NCBI GenBank assembly: GCA_025738555.1
Contig: JAOVFP010000006.1
Location: 3,100,001-3,164,000 of the forward strand
DNA: 64,000 bases
Reading direction: 5' to 3'
Source: Cyathus striatus
Taxonomy: Eukaryota > Basidiomycota > Agaricomycetes > Agaricales > Nidulariaceae
Each line of letters begins with the position of its first letter. The first letter of the stretch is position 1. This document shows positions 12,014 to 23,734 of the stretch, piece after piece. The position numbers and the translations under genes are program-made. The notes beneath the pieces are model-generated. The model worked only from the letters and a program-made list of their open reading frames with translations, was not told the DNA's origin and made no database searches.

Positions 12014-14084
12014 CGTCCATATCAGATTATGCTATGTGCTATTATCTCTCAACCACCCACTTCTCTGTGTTCTAACTTAATCGTAACTCAATCTAATCTT
12101 CCAATTTTCGGAGCCAACGTAAGGGGGACCTGGAGGACCTAAAATATTATATCTCTCAACCTATAGGAGAAGCGTAACTTTAAAAGATTCAGTGGATTAG
12201 ATATAGCTCACCCAGCTGCTAACTTTACACAGGAGATGCATCAAGCTCCAAGTCGTAAACATTAAAATGGAAAGGCCCATGGCAGTATGTATATTCAGCG
12301 ACGACCTGAGTTCAGCATCTCATAAAATCAGGTTATTGAGAATAACCATCTACGTATCTGACATACGCGATGCTCGCTATCAAATACACCGCATTTGCAA
12401 GGGAGACAGACGCCACAATCCAAATGTGCCGGTGTGTGTGAAACACAATACTAGGAGAGCCACCACGAACCGGTGCAAAGACATATCACATAGATCGTTA
12501 GGTGCACTGAGAGTGCTAGAGCTGGGAGTAGAGAATCAACAAATGTAGGTGCGTTGACATTTCATCTATTGTACTACTGTGTCCATAGAGGCATCTCTCT
12601 GTCTAGCGAAACTAGCAAAGTGAGTAGAACACCCCTAGAAACTTGAAGAGGAAGAATGTCGATGATGTATCCAGTGTGCCATGAGGGCGTGTGAACTTGT
12701 GAGGATAGTTGACTTGTTTAAGCTATGGATATTTCGTTAGCTCCGTGAATAAAGGAAGTGGAGATGGAGAGTGTGTGAGAAGGCGTGAACAACCGCAAGG
12801 AGGGAGTGAAGGTCGAGAGGAAGACACAATACACCTTGAATTCGATAGAAACAATCGCTGGGTATCCACGCACGATGTGACGCACTACCACTACGGTGTC
12901 GCCCATCCATTTGTATTCCAAAGCCAAGTTCAAGGCAGAAATGTGCCAGCACTACAAAGTACTGGTATCGTACCTTGTTATCCCTAAATCCGTGGCTGCA
13001 ATTCCCAACCTCCGAATCACATTCCTTCACCACGTCCCCTTTCTCTCGAAGTGCAATCTCAAAGCTGGGACAAGATACATCTTGCTCAAGTTGCTGGATG
13101 TCGAAGGGCTGGTGCCATGGGTGTTTGACGTTTCCTGCTTGAGTTCGTTCGTGGTTCCTCGGAAGAAGGAGGAGAGGATGTAGATCGAAGAATAGATGAG
13201 TACATAGGTGGAGGATCTAAGCCAGGGAATGGGACGAGCCAGACCTAACCAAAGTTTCGAGTCAACATACCTATCACGCCTATTTCGTGCTCCATAAACC
13301 CCCTTCAACTACACTCGTTCACAGTGCCATCAACAATGCTCTAGTCTCGAAGGAAGATGACACTTGACGGTGGGAGATATACTTTCTCACATTGACGTTC
13401 GAACCGACGCTGAACAGTTGTTTTGAATGTTTCAAAGACATAGGGGAACCGTCGAGGGCCTTGGGCGTTCGTAAAAGGTTACGTTTTGTTGGAGTCAAAG
13501 TGTGAGTCAAAACTGAGCAGAGTGTTCTCCTGATAATCGCTGAGTCCATAAGTGGTAGGTAGTATGAGGGCTGGGCAACTACAGCCCAAACTGGATATGA
13601 CGACCATCAGTCTTGTCACGTTGCGACGAAATAGAGGAGTGCCTTCGTGGTGGAAGAAAGGCAACGGTGAATCATATGGCTGGGGAGAGCGTTTCTCTAT
13701 CGGAGTGTAGTGGCTGGTACGTAGGAGACATAGCTCCTGCACTACGGAATCCTTGTCCTTGCGTCCGTACGAAAACATCTACATAGGAGAGGTATAAGCG
13801 AGAGCTGCAGCAATGGTTCTGGTGGATGGCGGGGGGGCTGGGTTTTGAAACTTGCATCGTTCATGCTGCAAAGTGCAGACATGTCACGTGGGGCGGAAGA
13901 TGGCGAAGCTCATATGTCGCCCTACTAGAAATCCTACAAGGCTGTGGGTGATACATAATGTCTATGATGAGGTTAGTGAGGCTCAGATGGAGGAGAATCG
14001 AGGAGAGGAGATCGGCGTATATACCTCGTCCGCTTTCCTAAGTCGACCAATATCCCCTTCTTAGTTCGTTCAGCAAGCCTCCCA
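12014..14084. other. No recognised gene
   Basis: Several open frames of 60-99 residues occur on both strands (for example 12267-12548 plus, 12709-12987 plus, 13027-13308 minus). None shows a domain I recognise and none extends convincingly by splicing. The composition is more GC-balanced than the neighbouring repeats, so a decayed gene is possible but not supported. Confidence 0.35.
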
Positions 14085-14760
14085 TAGAGGCTTCACCTGA
14101 CAAACACGTACAGCACGTCCACTCTGGGCTCTGGCTAGGCAAAAAATCTATGTCGTGTTGCGGGCCACTTGATTCGTGGCATTACCCCAGACTTAACTCT
14201 GGGCGCGAGTCGTATCTCCTTATGAACTCCACCAGACAAACACGTATGCCACACCTCCGCTCTCCCTAGGTTGACCGACCGCAGCTCGTCGCACGCTGGA
14301 GAACTTCCGGTGTTTAGCATCTCCAAGGCTTTCGAGCTCGTAGTGCAGGCTCGTAGAGATGGCATGCGTTAGGTGGGAGGTGATTCCTAGGGAGAACGTA
14401 AGTGACATTATAAGGGAATACAAGAATTATGAAAATGATTAAAAGTGGCAAGTGTGGAGGTGTACGGAGGATACGGGATGTGGGATGATCGATGATCGAT
14501 GAGGGGCAATATCATTGAGAAGGGAAGCAGAGTGATGGGTGGGAAAGTAGGAGAAGAGAAAGGAAGGAGGGAGGAGGGAGGGAAGATGTAAGAAACCGAT
14601 GATGGTAGAATACATGTACCGTGCTACATCTGTCCAATGCCATTGGGCATCAAAGCTACACCACTGCACAACATCCTCCCAGCTTGTCCTTATGCCCAGT
14701 CCCACTTGAACAACGCTGATGCTCTTTCATGCCGCAGGGCGGTTTGGTTGGTATGTCCTA
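14085..14760 (+). repeat. Third copy of the 4.1-5.3 kb repeat family
   Basis: Direct-orientation relative of 4250-5010. Matching phrases include CCAGACTT..CTG, GCGAGTCGTATCTCCTTATG, CGCTCTCCCT, CGAGCTCGTAGTG and, further on, ATGGTAGAATACATGTACCG beside ATGGCAAAATACACATACCG. It is more diverged than the inverted pair. Confidence 0.5.
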
Positions 14761-15379
14761 TTTGTATTTGATGTTGTACTTCACGTCTGAATGGATGTGG
14801 TGGGCTGTTTAGAAGGAGTTGGCGAGATGAGAGCAAGTAAAAGATGAAGGACGCTAGACCAGTCAAACTCGTTAAGGTTTTGGTGTAGCGTTCCTTACCC
14901 TTTGCCTTCCCCAAATGCTCCTCCCTCCCTCATGTACTATATAACCTATTATTCTTCAACATACATACAGTATTAGTTCCTGTATATATTTCAGAGAAAT
15001 ATTAGGTGTAATAGTGGAAAAAGGAGCAGTGCATGAGCTCTGAACTGAAACCAGTACAATACTGCTATAATGGGCTGTTACATTATTGCCTCACATATTT
15101 TACAACAGTTTCATGATATTTCAACATTTTAACCTCACATAGATCTTTCTTATGAGTCCTTAGATGTTTTTGATGTCCCAGTCAGGTCCCACAGTGGGGG
15201 ACAGAGGTGGGACAGCGTAAGGAATGATATACTAAAACGTCAACGAGTTTGACTGGACCATCTATCAATGAGATACCCCACGCCAGTCATGTGATGCCAG
15301 CGTGATCTCGTTTTAGACGGTTTGGCTTCCGGACTAGAAGGACACGTGAAAGTTCACCAAACAAACACCTATGCCACAT
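14761..15379. other. No recognised gene
   Basis: I see only short open frames. The phrase ACCAAACAAACACCTATGCC near 15357 echoes ACCAGACAAACACGTATGCC near 14230, so the repeat family described for 14085-14760 may extend in pieces through here. Confidence 0.3.
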
Positions 15380-15394
15380 GCAGCTCTCGCTTGA

Positions 15395-15640
15395 GCATCT
15401 CCTGTATGGAAAGCCGGACAACCACGCTTGACTTCATCAAAGTTTTGGAATTCCGCTTCGGCCTTTCGGCAAGACCCTTAGATCTTCGCTTCAGATTTCG
15501 GTTTAGCATCTACTACTTCGGTTTAGTGCTTAGTTCTTCGGTCTAATATACCATGTAATTTATTTAGCACTGGAAATGACATATTTGGCCTTCGATCCTG
15601 CGTATAGAGTATATGAGTTAAGTATAGTGAAACTCCAAAA
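15395..15640 (+). repeat. Inverted repeat arm A (pair with 19570-19785)
   Basis: This stretch (TATGGAAAGCCGGACAACCA, TTGGAATTCCGCTTCGGCC, CTTCGGTTTAG repeats, GTATAGAGTATAT) is found reversed at 19570-19785 with high similarity. The two arms enclose about 3.9 kb that includes the satellite transposon at 16528-18001. Nothing coding is apparent. Confidence 0.75.
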
Positions 15641-16519
15641 CTTATACAGTGAGGATCATATCTATGGCACAAGTTCTCTAGCCTGTGTACAGTTAATAAA
15701 TTAAGCAATAAGTGCTGTTTGAACAAGCCACCATTTATGTGCAAATTATTGAGTTCACAAGGTTTATAATTAGTCATGATGCATGAGTGATTGAACAAAA
15801 CTATATTTTGTTGCATGTAAGCACCATATCTTAATCAGCAAGTTGCAGAGAATACCATCGGAGTGATATAAGGTGGAGAAAGAGGTTGGAAAGAGAGTAA
15901 ATACATGGGGCTTATGTACCTTACTGCATTGCCAGTTTATTATTATATTAAGTTCAAGTCAATACTTTGTACTGAGAACTTGTGAAATGCAGCAGCTGGT
16001 AGAAAATTATATGTCAAGTGCCAATAAGGATGTAGCTAAACTGCAATGCTTTTGTTGGTGATATGTCCATGGTTTGCTTAGTACTTATTATTAAATCATT
16101 GGACTTGGTGTGAGGCTCTTCATTAGCATTAGTATTGGTGGTATAAAAAATAGAGCACAGCTTGCTTTTTATATATTTACGACGTATATGTTACTTATGA
16201 TACAGGCCTAGCAAATATTGTTGAAGTCTCCACGCATTGAGAAAGCGTGGGAAAAAACCTTCGTATGCGAAACAACACGAAATACGGAGACTTAGAGGGC
16301 AATTTAAAGGGTCAAATATCATTATAAATTTGCCAAAATTTTATAATAACAATAACATAGTCTTAAATTGACTCAAAAGCTATGTTATTTTGTGATATGT
16401 TTTGTTCAATAGTATTTTTCACACTTAATTGAAAAGCCTTACATCACTACCTTTTCAATCATTTAGCCACCCAAGCTTCAAGTTCAAGGAATTCACAATA
16501 CCTCAAGCACCTGATGCAG
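15641..16519. other. AT-rich spacer, no recognised gene
   Basis: Only short AT-rich open frames occur. I see no gene or structured element up to the transposon target site. Confidence 0.4.
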
Positions 16520-16527
16520 CTCTTATA
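16520..16527. repeat. Target-site duplication CTCTTATA (left)
   Basis: The octamer CTCTTATA directly precedes the element end CAGTAATTTACAC and is repeated exactly at 18002-18009 after the other end. This marks one insertion event. Confidence 0.9.
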
Positions 16528-16539
16528 CAGTAATTTACA

Positions 16540-16650
16540 CTCCCCCAAGAGGTCTGTACGGATCCGTACGGAATCCGCACGGAATCCGAAAATTCCGTAT
16601 GGATCCGTGCGGATTCCGTGCAGATCTGTACAGACCCGTACAGACCTGTA
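16540..16650. repeat. CCGTACGG palindrome cluster, element terminus
   Basis: Repeated GGATCCGTACGG, AATCCGCACGG and CTGTACAG palindromes fill this terminus and recur at 17770-17985 at the other end, and at 23757-23960 and 25510-25630 in the second copy. They are likely protein-binding sites within the subterminal regions. Open frames across these clusters are an artefact of their shared period. Confidence 0.7.
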
Positions 16651-16799
16651 TAGATACCATACAGAATTTATATAGTGGTTATTATTATTATTAGAAGTGA
16701 TTATTCTATATGGATTCCATACATATTCTGCATGGATTCTGTGTGGATTCATGCATTGCTGCCTTGTCACAGGTGTCAAGTGTGACACTACACAAAATC

Positions 16800-17722
16800 T
16801 GTGATACACTCAATATATAGTATCATGCTCAATGCATAGTGTCATGCTTAATGTATAGTGTCACACTCAACACTTAGTATTACACTTAATGTATAGTTTC
16901 ATGCTTAATGCATAGTGTCACACTCAACACTTAGTATCACACTTAATGTATAGTGTCATGCTTAATGCATAGTGTCACACTCAATGCATAGTGTCATGCT
17001 TAATGCAGAGTGTCACACTCAACACTTAGTATCATGCTTAACCCTTAGTGTCACACTCAACCCTTAGTGTCACACTCAACACTTAGTGTCACACTCAATG
17101 CTTAGTGTCACACTCAACACTTAATATCACACTTAACCCTTAGTGTCACACTCAACCCTTAGTGTCACGCTTAATGCAGAGTGTCACACTCAATGCTTAG
17201 TGTCACACTCAACACTTAGTGTCACACTCAACCCTTAGTGTCACACTCAATGCTTAGTGTCACACTCAACACTTAGTATCATGCTTAACCCTTAGTGTCA
17301 CACTCAATGCTTAGTGTCACACTCAACCCTTAGTATCATGCTTAACCCTTAGTATCACACTCAACACTTAGTGTCACACTCAACCCTTAGTGTCACACTC
17401 AATGCTTAGTGTCACACTCAACACTTAGTATCACGCTTAACCCTTAGTGTCACACTCAACACTTAGTGTCACACTCAACACTTAGTGTCACACTCAACAC
17501 TTAGTGTCACACTCAACACTTAGTGTCACACTCAACCCTTAGTGTCACACTCAATGCATAGTGTCACACTTAACCCTTAGTATCACACTCAACACTTAGT
17601 GTCACAATCAATGTATAGTGTCATGCTTAAACCTTAGTGTCACTCTTAACCCTTAGTGTCACACTTAACTCTTAGTATCACGCTTAATGCAGAGTGTCAC
17701 ACTTAGTGCTTAGTATCACACT
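16800..17722 (+). repeat. 19-bp satellite array (AGTGTCACACTCAACACTT)
   Basis: Roughly 48 consecutive units of the 19-bp motif, with variants such as ..AACCCTT, ..AATGCAT and ATCATGCTT. Every unit contains TAGTGTCAC or a one-base variant. The array sits wholly inside the transposon at 16528-18001. The mirror array in the second copy is longer. Confidence 0.9.
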
Positions 17723-18001
17723 ATTTTCTATTCTAATTTTCCATAAGGAAATAAGTATAATAAGATTCTGTACAGATTCTGTACAGAATCTGTACAGAAT
17801 TTTTTAGGTCTGTAATGCGGAATTCTGCGGAATCCGCATGGAATTTTTGATTCTGTGCGGAATCTGTGCAGAATCTGTACAGACCCAAAAAAACCTCTGC
17901 CAAAAAGAAAAAAGTCTGTGCAGATTCCACACAGATTCCGAAAATTCCGTACGGATTCCGCACGGATCCGTACAGAACACCTGGCTAAGTGTAAAGAGCT
18001 C

Positions 18002-18009
18002 CTCTTATA
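18002..18009. repeat. Target-site duplication CTCTTATA (right)
   Basis: Exact copy of 16520-16527, immediately after the element end GTGTAAAGAGCTC. Confidence 0.9.
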
Positions 18010-18202
18010 TGAATTAATAGTCTCTAAACTTTATCTTTCTGTCTGCCATAACTAGTGAGCTTATGCATAGCTATCATACATAATCTGAAACTCAATACTT
18101 TGGAGCATACTGTTAAACCAAACATATACATAATGGAAGCATATTCCCCAACTTTTAGAGTAACACGCATAATATGAGTGAGCAAAGATAATATCTAGAA
18201 TC

Positions 18203-18247
18203 AAGTCACGAGCATCGTTTCCATACAGGAAACGATGCTCGTGACTT
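18203..18247. repeat. Perfect 20-bp stem hairpin
   Basis: Arms AAGTCACGAGCATCGTTTCC (18203-18222) and its exact reverse complement (18228-18247) are separated by ATACA. Twenty perfectly paired bases in otherwise degenerate DNA stand out. It might be a small-RNA precursor, a protein-binding site or the scar of an element. The T-run after the right arm (CTTTTA) is short. Confidence 0.85.
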
Positions 18248-18394
18248 TTATATCACATGATAATTCTCACACCATTCAGCATCTGGCATTAGGGAAATGC
18301 ACTGGTAACCCATGGGTTTCTTACAGTTAAATAAAATGAATACATACCTGCAATACAATCATATAAATTTAACATAAATAATTGAGCTATTGAA

Positions 18395-18780
18395 TGTATT
18401 CTAGTAACACTAGAATTGTGGTGATAATGCTAGAATACTTATAATACTGTTATAACAACGCTAGGATCATTGTAATAACTCTAGAATCATTGTAACAACG
18501 CTAGGATCATTGTAATAACTCTAGAGTCATTGTAATAATGCTGGAATCGTCGTAATAATGCTGGAATCGTCATAATAGTGCTAGAATCGTTATGGTAATG
18601 CTGGAATCGTTGTAATAATACTAAGATCATTATAATAACACTAGACTCGTTATAAGAACACTGGCATTGTTTTACTAGCACTGATTGCATCCCTAATGAT
18701 GCTAGAGATGTAATAACAACACTGAGTATGTTCTAACTATACTGGGGTCACTTTAATCACGAAAAATGTATTGTAACAAC
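18395..18780. repeat. Degenerate 18-20-bp tandem array
   Basis: Units like GCTAGAATCATTGTAATAAC and GCTGGAATCGTCGTAATAAT repeat with drift. Looser copies (AAGCTGGAATCGTTATTACG) continue near 18890-19000. No gene is encoded; the minus-strand frame over 18487-18690 is an artefact of the repeat. Confidence 0.75.
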
Positions 18781-19009
18781 GGTCTAACAGCTCTGTCAAG
18801 TGATCGCCCAAGGTAATAAAATGTAGAGTGAAAACTACACTATTAAGAATACGCATGACAAGGCACTGTTATGATGAAGTTGGCACCATTAAAACTAAGC
18901 TGGAATCGTTATTACGAAGCTGGAAGCACTATAAAGAAGTTCACATCATCATACCGAGGCTGGAAATGTTATAACGAAGCTGGAACTTGTGCTATAAATA
19001 AGCTCACAT

Positions 19010-19569
19010 CGACTCATTATAATTCAATACATTAGAGAAGCATTGTCACTAGTTGCAATACTTATATTGAATAAGACTCAAATATGGCTGAACAACTACA
19101 AGTACTGACTAATTAATGTTCTGCTGAGCCCCGCAGTCCCAAAAAAATACATAACAGAAGTATCGCATACCTTTAACCAATTAAACTGAATGCAACTATA
19201 TTGCTATTAGGCTATATTGAACACTAACTAAGTACATTACATATTTTTGAGGTTTGAATAATTCACAGGTTTGCATGGGTGGCGGGTTCAATGAAACTGA
19301 CCAGCACCCATACCTGCTTGCACCCTTACCTGCAACCCGTACAGGTATAGCTAACCCATGCACATCCCTATCTGGCAAGGTATCAGTGTTAATATTTAAG
19401 CCAATACTCTGCTGCCAGCTCCTTGACCATAGTTCTTATGCACTTACAGTTATGTTGATTGCTTAATTTTGAATTACTCCAGAACTTATGTACAATACAT
19501 ATTATTACTTATCTAATTATTGAAGCATGAGATTGTCAGTATGAACCTGATGATAAATTATATACTCTA
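19010..19569. other. No recognised gene
   Basis: Contains a CA/GGGT-rich patch near 19265-19365 (ATGGGTGGCGGGTTCAATGA and ACCCATGCACATCCC, loosely inverted). No coding signal is convincing. Confidence 0.35.
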
Positions 19570-19785
19570 GAGTCTATACACAGGATCAAAGACCAAATTT
19601 ATCATTTCCAGCACTCAATAAATTACATTACATGGAGTATTAGACCGAAGAACTAAGTGCTAAACCGAAGTAGTAGACACTAAACCGAAATCTGAAGCGA
19701 AGATCTAAGGGCCTTGCCGAAAGGCCGAAGCGGAATTCCAAAACTTTGATGAAGTCGAGCGTGGTTGTCCGGCTTTCCATACTCC
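19570..19785 (-). repeat. Inverted repeat arm B (pair with 15395-15640)
   Basis: Reverse-complement partner of 15395-15640. The distal side continues into sequence related to 1520-1620 (CTGCTCCCTCGCCGAGAACG), so several decayed repeats are stacked here. Confidence 0.75.
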
Positions 19786-22700
19786 TGAACGTTCGAGCTT
19801 ATAGGGCTGAATCTGGCTCCCCTATGGGCCTGCTGCTCCCTCGCCGAGAACGCAACTCCCATTATGCGCGTTCTCCTCACCCATACAATCTAGACCTGCC
19901 ACCTTTTGCTTCTGCGAAGACACTTCCCCTCCAAGCTATAGCTATACAAGCGGCTATCCCTAATCCATTGAACAATGTCAAAGCCTCAATATTTCGGACA
20001 CACGCTCGCAGCGATGGTGCAACTGCATTATGTGCGTGGGCGTGCTTGGGTACTGCTCCGGCCCTCAGGTAGACGCGGTGGAAGGTGATATCATTGAGTT
20101 GGGCTAATGTACCGCTGTACCCGATGCGAGTCTCCGAAACAAATACCCAACTGATATGTCGAGGCAGGGAATAAGACTGAGGCTCGGGATGTGTACCCCT
20201 CCCTCCTCTCCCTCTCTCGCTACCAAAAGGCTAGCACATCAGCTGCGGCGCCGAAGATGAACCATAGGGTTCACAAAGGTCGCGAGTATGGAAGTGGTCT
20301 GGTGCTAGGTGCGTGTGGACTGAGGAGCATAGTGAGGACTATTACACCCCCAATAGCCTCACACCCACTCTCGGACCGGCACTCTAAACCGTACCCTCCG
20401 CCCCACACGCGCAGAGCGCCAAACCACTGTAGCGACATGGTGATCCTTATTAGCCAAGGCAGTGGAGGACGCCTTACACGATAAGGAAGGGATAGTATAG
20501 GCTGAGAACGGGTTGATACAAGTCCAGCCTAGGAACAGGTACCACAACGCGCATCAAAATCGAAGAGGCACTTATGATTCCGCACAGAGTGTGTGGAGCA
20601 GAAGAAGGCAGAGCATGCGTGAGAAGTACGGAGACAAGGCATGGATTACGCCTGTACTAGCGAAAGTTGTTAGCTCGAGGTATATAAGAAAGAAGAAGCG
20701 AGGAGTAAGAAAGAAGCGACAAAGGAAGGGAAATAGAACGGACAGACAGAGGACCGAACGAGCGAAACAAGAAAGGAGGGAAGGAGGGAAGGAGGGAAGG
20801 AGGGAAGAACAAAATCACGACTCTCGCATATACAAATGAATATAACTGACAAAACTGACCTTCCTGCCTCCTTCGCCTTGCCTCTCCCCATTATACACAG
20901 GGGCTACATCCATGCGCATAGTGCATGAGAGAGCATAACGATACAGGATCAAGCTCATAAGTCAAGTCATCATTCCAACACTACCATGACCTGCGTAGTA
21001 AAATGAGCAGGGTGATAAAATGAAAGACAAAAACGGACTTACAGGGTTTCAGCTAGAGGTACTGTTCTCCCTCTTAGGGGAATGACATATAAAATGCGAC
21101 TGGAAACTTGAAGCCGTAGCCAGAGTGCCCCTCAACAAAGCATACCCTACCCTCCTACCCTCCTCCTTCTCATAAACTATACGAGGGTCGGGGTTCGGCT
21201 CTTCTATTCATTATTCTCCCATCTGGGGCAGAATCTCGCCCGCAGTGTTAAGTGCCGGGGTGGTGGGCTCTTGATCTCTTGCTTATTTTTGATAGCGTGG
21301 GGTGGAGGCGTCACGGGATGCAGTGGGTTCCTGTAGCACTTAGAAGTAATTGCTCGTGATGAGGGAAGGAAAAGGAAGAAAGATAGGGAGGTAGGAGGTA
21401 AGGAAGAGGAAAGCAGAAGTATAGTATGAAGAAGAGGATGAGCAGGCGAAGAGAGCAGAGGAGGCGGAGGGTGTAAGTCGGGGAAACAAAAGGGAATGCA
21501 GATACGAAAGGAGGGAGTCTGAGACTTCTGCGCTGGCCCCTTCTCCTGCACCTTCGAAGGCACGTAGCCCACAGCTGGGCAACATATCCCTTTTCCCAGA
21601 GCCCAAGCCTGTGAGAGTGAGTTTATGCTCTGCACTGTTGCTGTTACTCATGATGAGGCCAGTATGAAGCACAAGTGGAGGAAAGGCGATAAGAGCAAGA
21701 AAGGCGAAGGGAACAGAAAGTACAGGTATGAGAAAGCACAGTGGGAGACAGAATGAGCTGTACACGAACTGATAAGCTAAGAAATGTATGAGAAATTCCC
21801 TATATAAATCAAATAAAGAAATAGGGCCAGCAAGTGGCAGAGCCCACTACCAAATGGTAAGCGCCACCGTAGATATTTGCTTCCCGCCATCTAGCTCAGT
21901 TGGTGGCGAACCACTCATTAAGTAATTACTAGTTTTATCGTAACCTATAGAGTATGCGAGCTGAGAGCCATATATGTTGTTTGTTTGACTCATTTTGTGT
22001 CGTTTTCATTGGTGGGTGTATGACGGATGCCCCTGCTGTTTTTTGGTGTGCTTTAGCCATTAGACATGATGGGGTCGTTATTTTAGCACTGTGTGTATAT
22101 CTTTAACTTAATAACATATTCTGTCCTTCATAATAACAAGAGAAAGTATGGAAAGATCTGTTAAATTTAGTGTCTACATTTGATCAGTATATAGCAATTT
22201 AAAAAAATGATACTCACACGGCGGAAAGGTAAATGCACGTTTACGAAGACATTATGTACATTGAGTGACTTATTCTCTCTCCACATGCCACCTATCATTA
22301 AATTCTTACAAATAATACTTGATTATAGTGAAGAGGACGAATACCGCTTGGTGGTATCCACTCAACGAAGAAATTGGGCGAGTGGCCGGCACATCCGTCC
22401 GACCTCCAGATCCTGGTGAGCTCACAAGAGAGGTGAACTGGGGGGAAATGCGAAGCTGTATTTCTCAGAGTGTACGTACGACAGATATACAACGACGGTA
22501 ATGAACGAGGGAAGGATTTGTAATCGAAAATGCGGACACAATGAGGTATGGAAGGCTGAAATGAAATGAGCGAAAACCGCATTTTTGCGGTGCAGGCAGA
22601 ATGCCTGCTCTATAATAGTACTTATTTCTGTTCCTATATATTCTGGTCTATCTGTGAGATGCTTCAACTTTTCCAATGGTTATATTGGACTTCATTCAGT

Positions 22701-23726
22701 AATCATACATTAACCATTAACTTGTTACTTACAATCATACAACTTGAAAGTGGCAGTATTAAGTAAGTCACCCCCCGTTGCTTGCATATCTTCTCCTCCT
22801 TTATATCCTACATTAGCACGAAAGTACATACCTTACAATTCATTGACGACTCTTTTCTTTTTAGATGTTGAATTGTGGTGGCCCTTCCGCTGATCTTGTG
22901 CTGAAGTGCATCGAACAGCGGTGATTTTCATTCGCAGCTAGATGTAGTTTGGTCAAAAAGAAAGAAAGAATAAGTTAAAGAAGATAAAGAAACGTACAGC
23001 ATTGAATTTTGCTCAAAACCAGTGACAAGATAGCGTGATTGTGAACACTAGTAGTAACATGCAAGGAACAGTTTATTCAAAAGAGTGTGGAATAAGTTGA
23101 TTAGATGATCTGTAGAAAAACTAATAAATCTAAATGAGGTAAGACACTGTATACCCTGAGACAAAATAATAAAAAGGACATAGCCTGAATCATTGATAGT
23201 TGAGGAGTTTATGAGGATACTTTTCTTGTTCAATTCAGGGTGTCAGACCTATTTTTGAGAATTCAGCATATTGTAGGGGATACATATACTCTCAGCTTGA
23301 AGAAGTACAAGTTGAGGAAAGCTGAAATGAATGAGCAGGGAGGGAGATTGAGGAGGGAATCTATAATTGAATGGTATAAAGTGAATTTATCAATTCTCTA
23401 AATTCACCACTGGGTACGTGCAGAGTATGGAAAACACCCCTCAAAATCCCCATCCCCATCTGCTCTTGCATACCTCTGACACTCCACGAATGCACTAAGC
23501 TCACAAAGCCCCTTCTCTCCCGCTCCACAGAACAATAAAGGCTGAAGCGCATCATTGACTAGATCCTCACATACTCTCCTTTAGTCCCTCGACTCGAATC
23601 TGCACTTGCAGAACCCATGCTTGAACATGAACCCGAAGAGCTCAAGGAATGTGCATGCACACAAACCATCTTTTCAATGACCATCCCCCCAACAAACAGA
23701 ACCAACAAATTCACCCTTCAATTCCT
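19786..23726. other. Gene-poor repeat-like stretch
   Basis: No recognised protein. Features inside: the 1.5-kb-related repeat near 19840-19925; a GGAAGGAGG tetranucleotide-type tract near 20773-20810; a 37-bp phrase at 21811-21847 that recurs at 60143-60179; and an RNA polymerase III A-box-like TAGCTCAGTTGG at 21892-21903, not followed by a complete tRNA. Overlapping minus-strand frames at 21204-21765 are low-complexity and I do not call them. Confidence 0.35.
21811..21903 (+). repeat. Possible tRNA-derived repeat fragment
   Basis: 21811-21847 (AAATAGGGCCAGCAAGTGGC within it) matches 60143-60179 at all but one base. About 45 bases later lies TAGCTCAGTTGG, a good tRNA A box, but the anticodon and T arms that should follow are not recognisable. 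It may be a SINE head or a chance match. Confidence 0.35.
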
Positions 23727-23734
23727 CCCCCTGT
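23727..23734. repeat. Target-site duplication CCCCCTGT (left)
   Basis: CCCCCTGT precedes the element end GAGCTCTTTACACT and is repeated exactly at 25652-25659. Confidence 0.9.

Larger units (their letters stand above)
16528..18001 (+). mobile_element. Satellite-bearing transposon, copy 1 (hAT-like)
   Basis: This 1474-bp element has short diverged terminal repeats (CAGTAATTTACACT at the left, GAGCTCTTTACACT read inward from the right), flanked by the perfect 8-bp duplication CTCTTATA. Both ends then run into clusters of CCGTACGG and TCTGTACAGA palindromes. The interior is a 19-bp satellite. No transposase is encoded. The 8-bp duplication suits hAT elements, and also fits KDZ-type elements. 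The opposite-orientation copy is 23735-25651. Confidence 0.9.

Noticed and set aside
17733..18055. Open frames on both strands with CTDSA/RIRTE-type repeats
   Set aside because: They fall on the CCGTACGG palindrome clusters of transposon ends and recur in all four termini; the coding look comes from the repeat period.
20773..20810. Possible regulatory purine tract
   Set aside because: It is a simple GGAAGGAGG-type microsatellite with no gene nearby.
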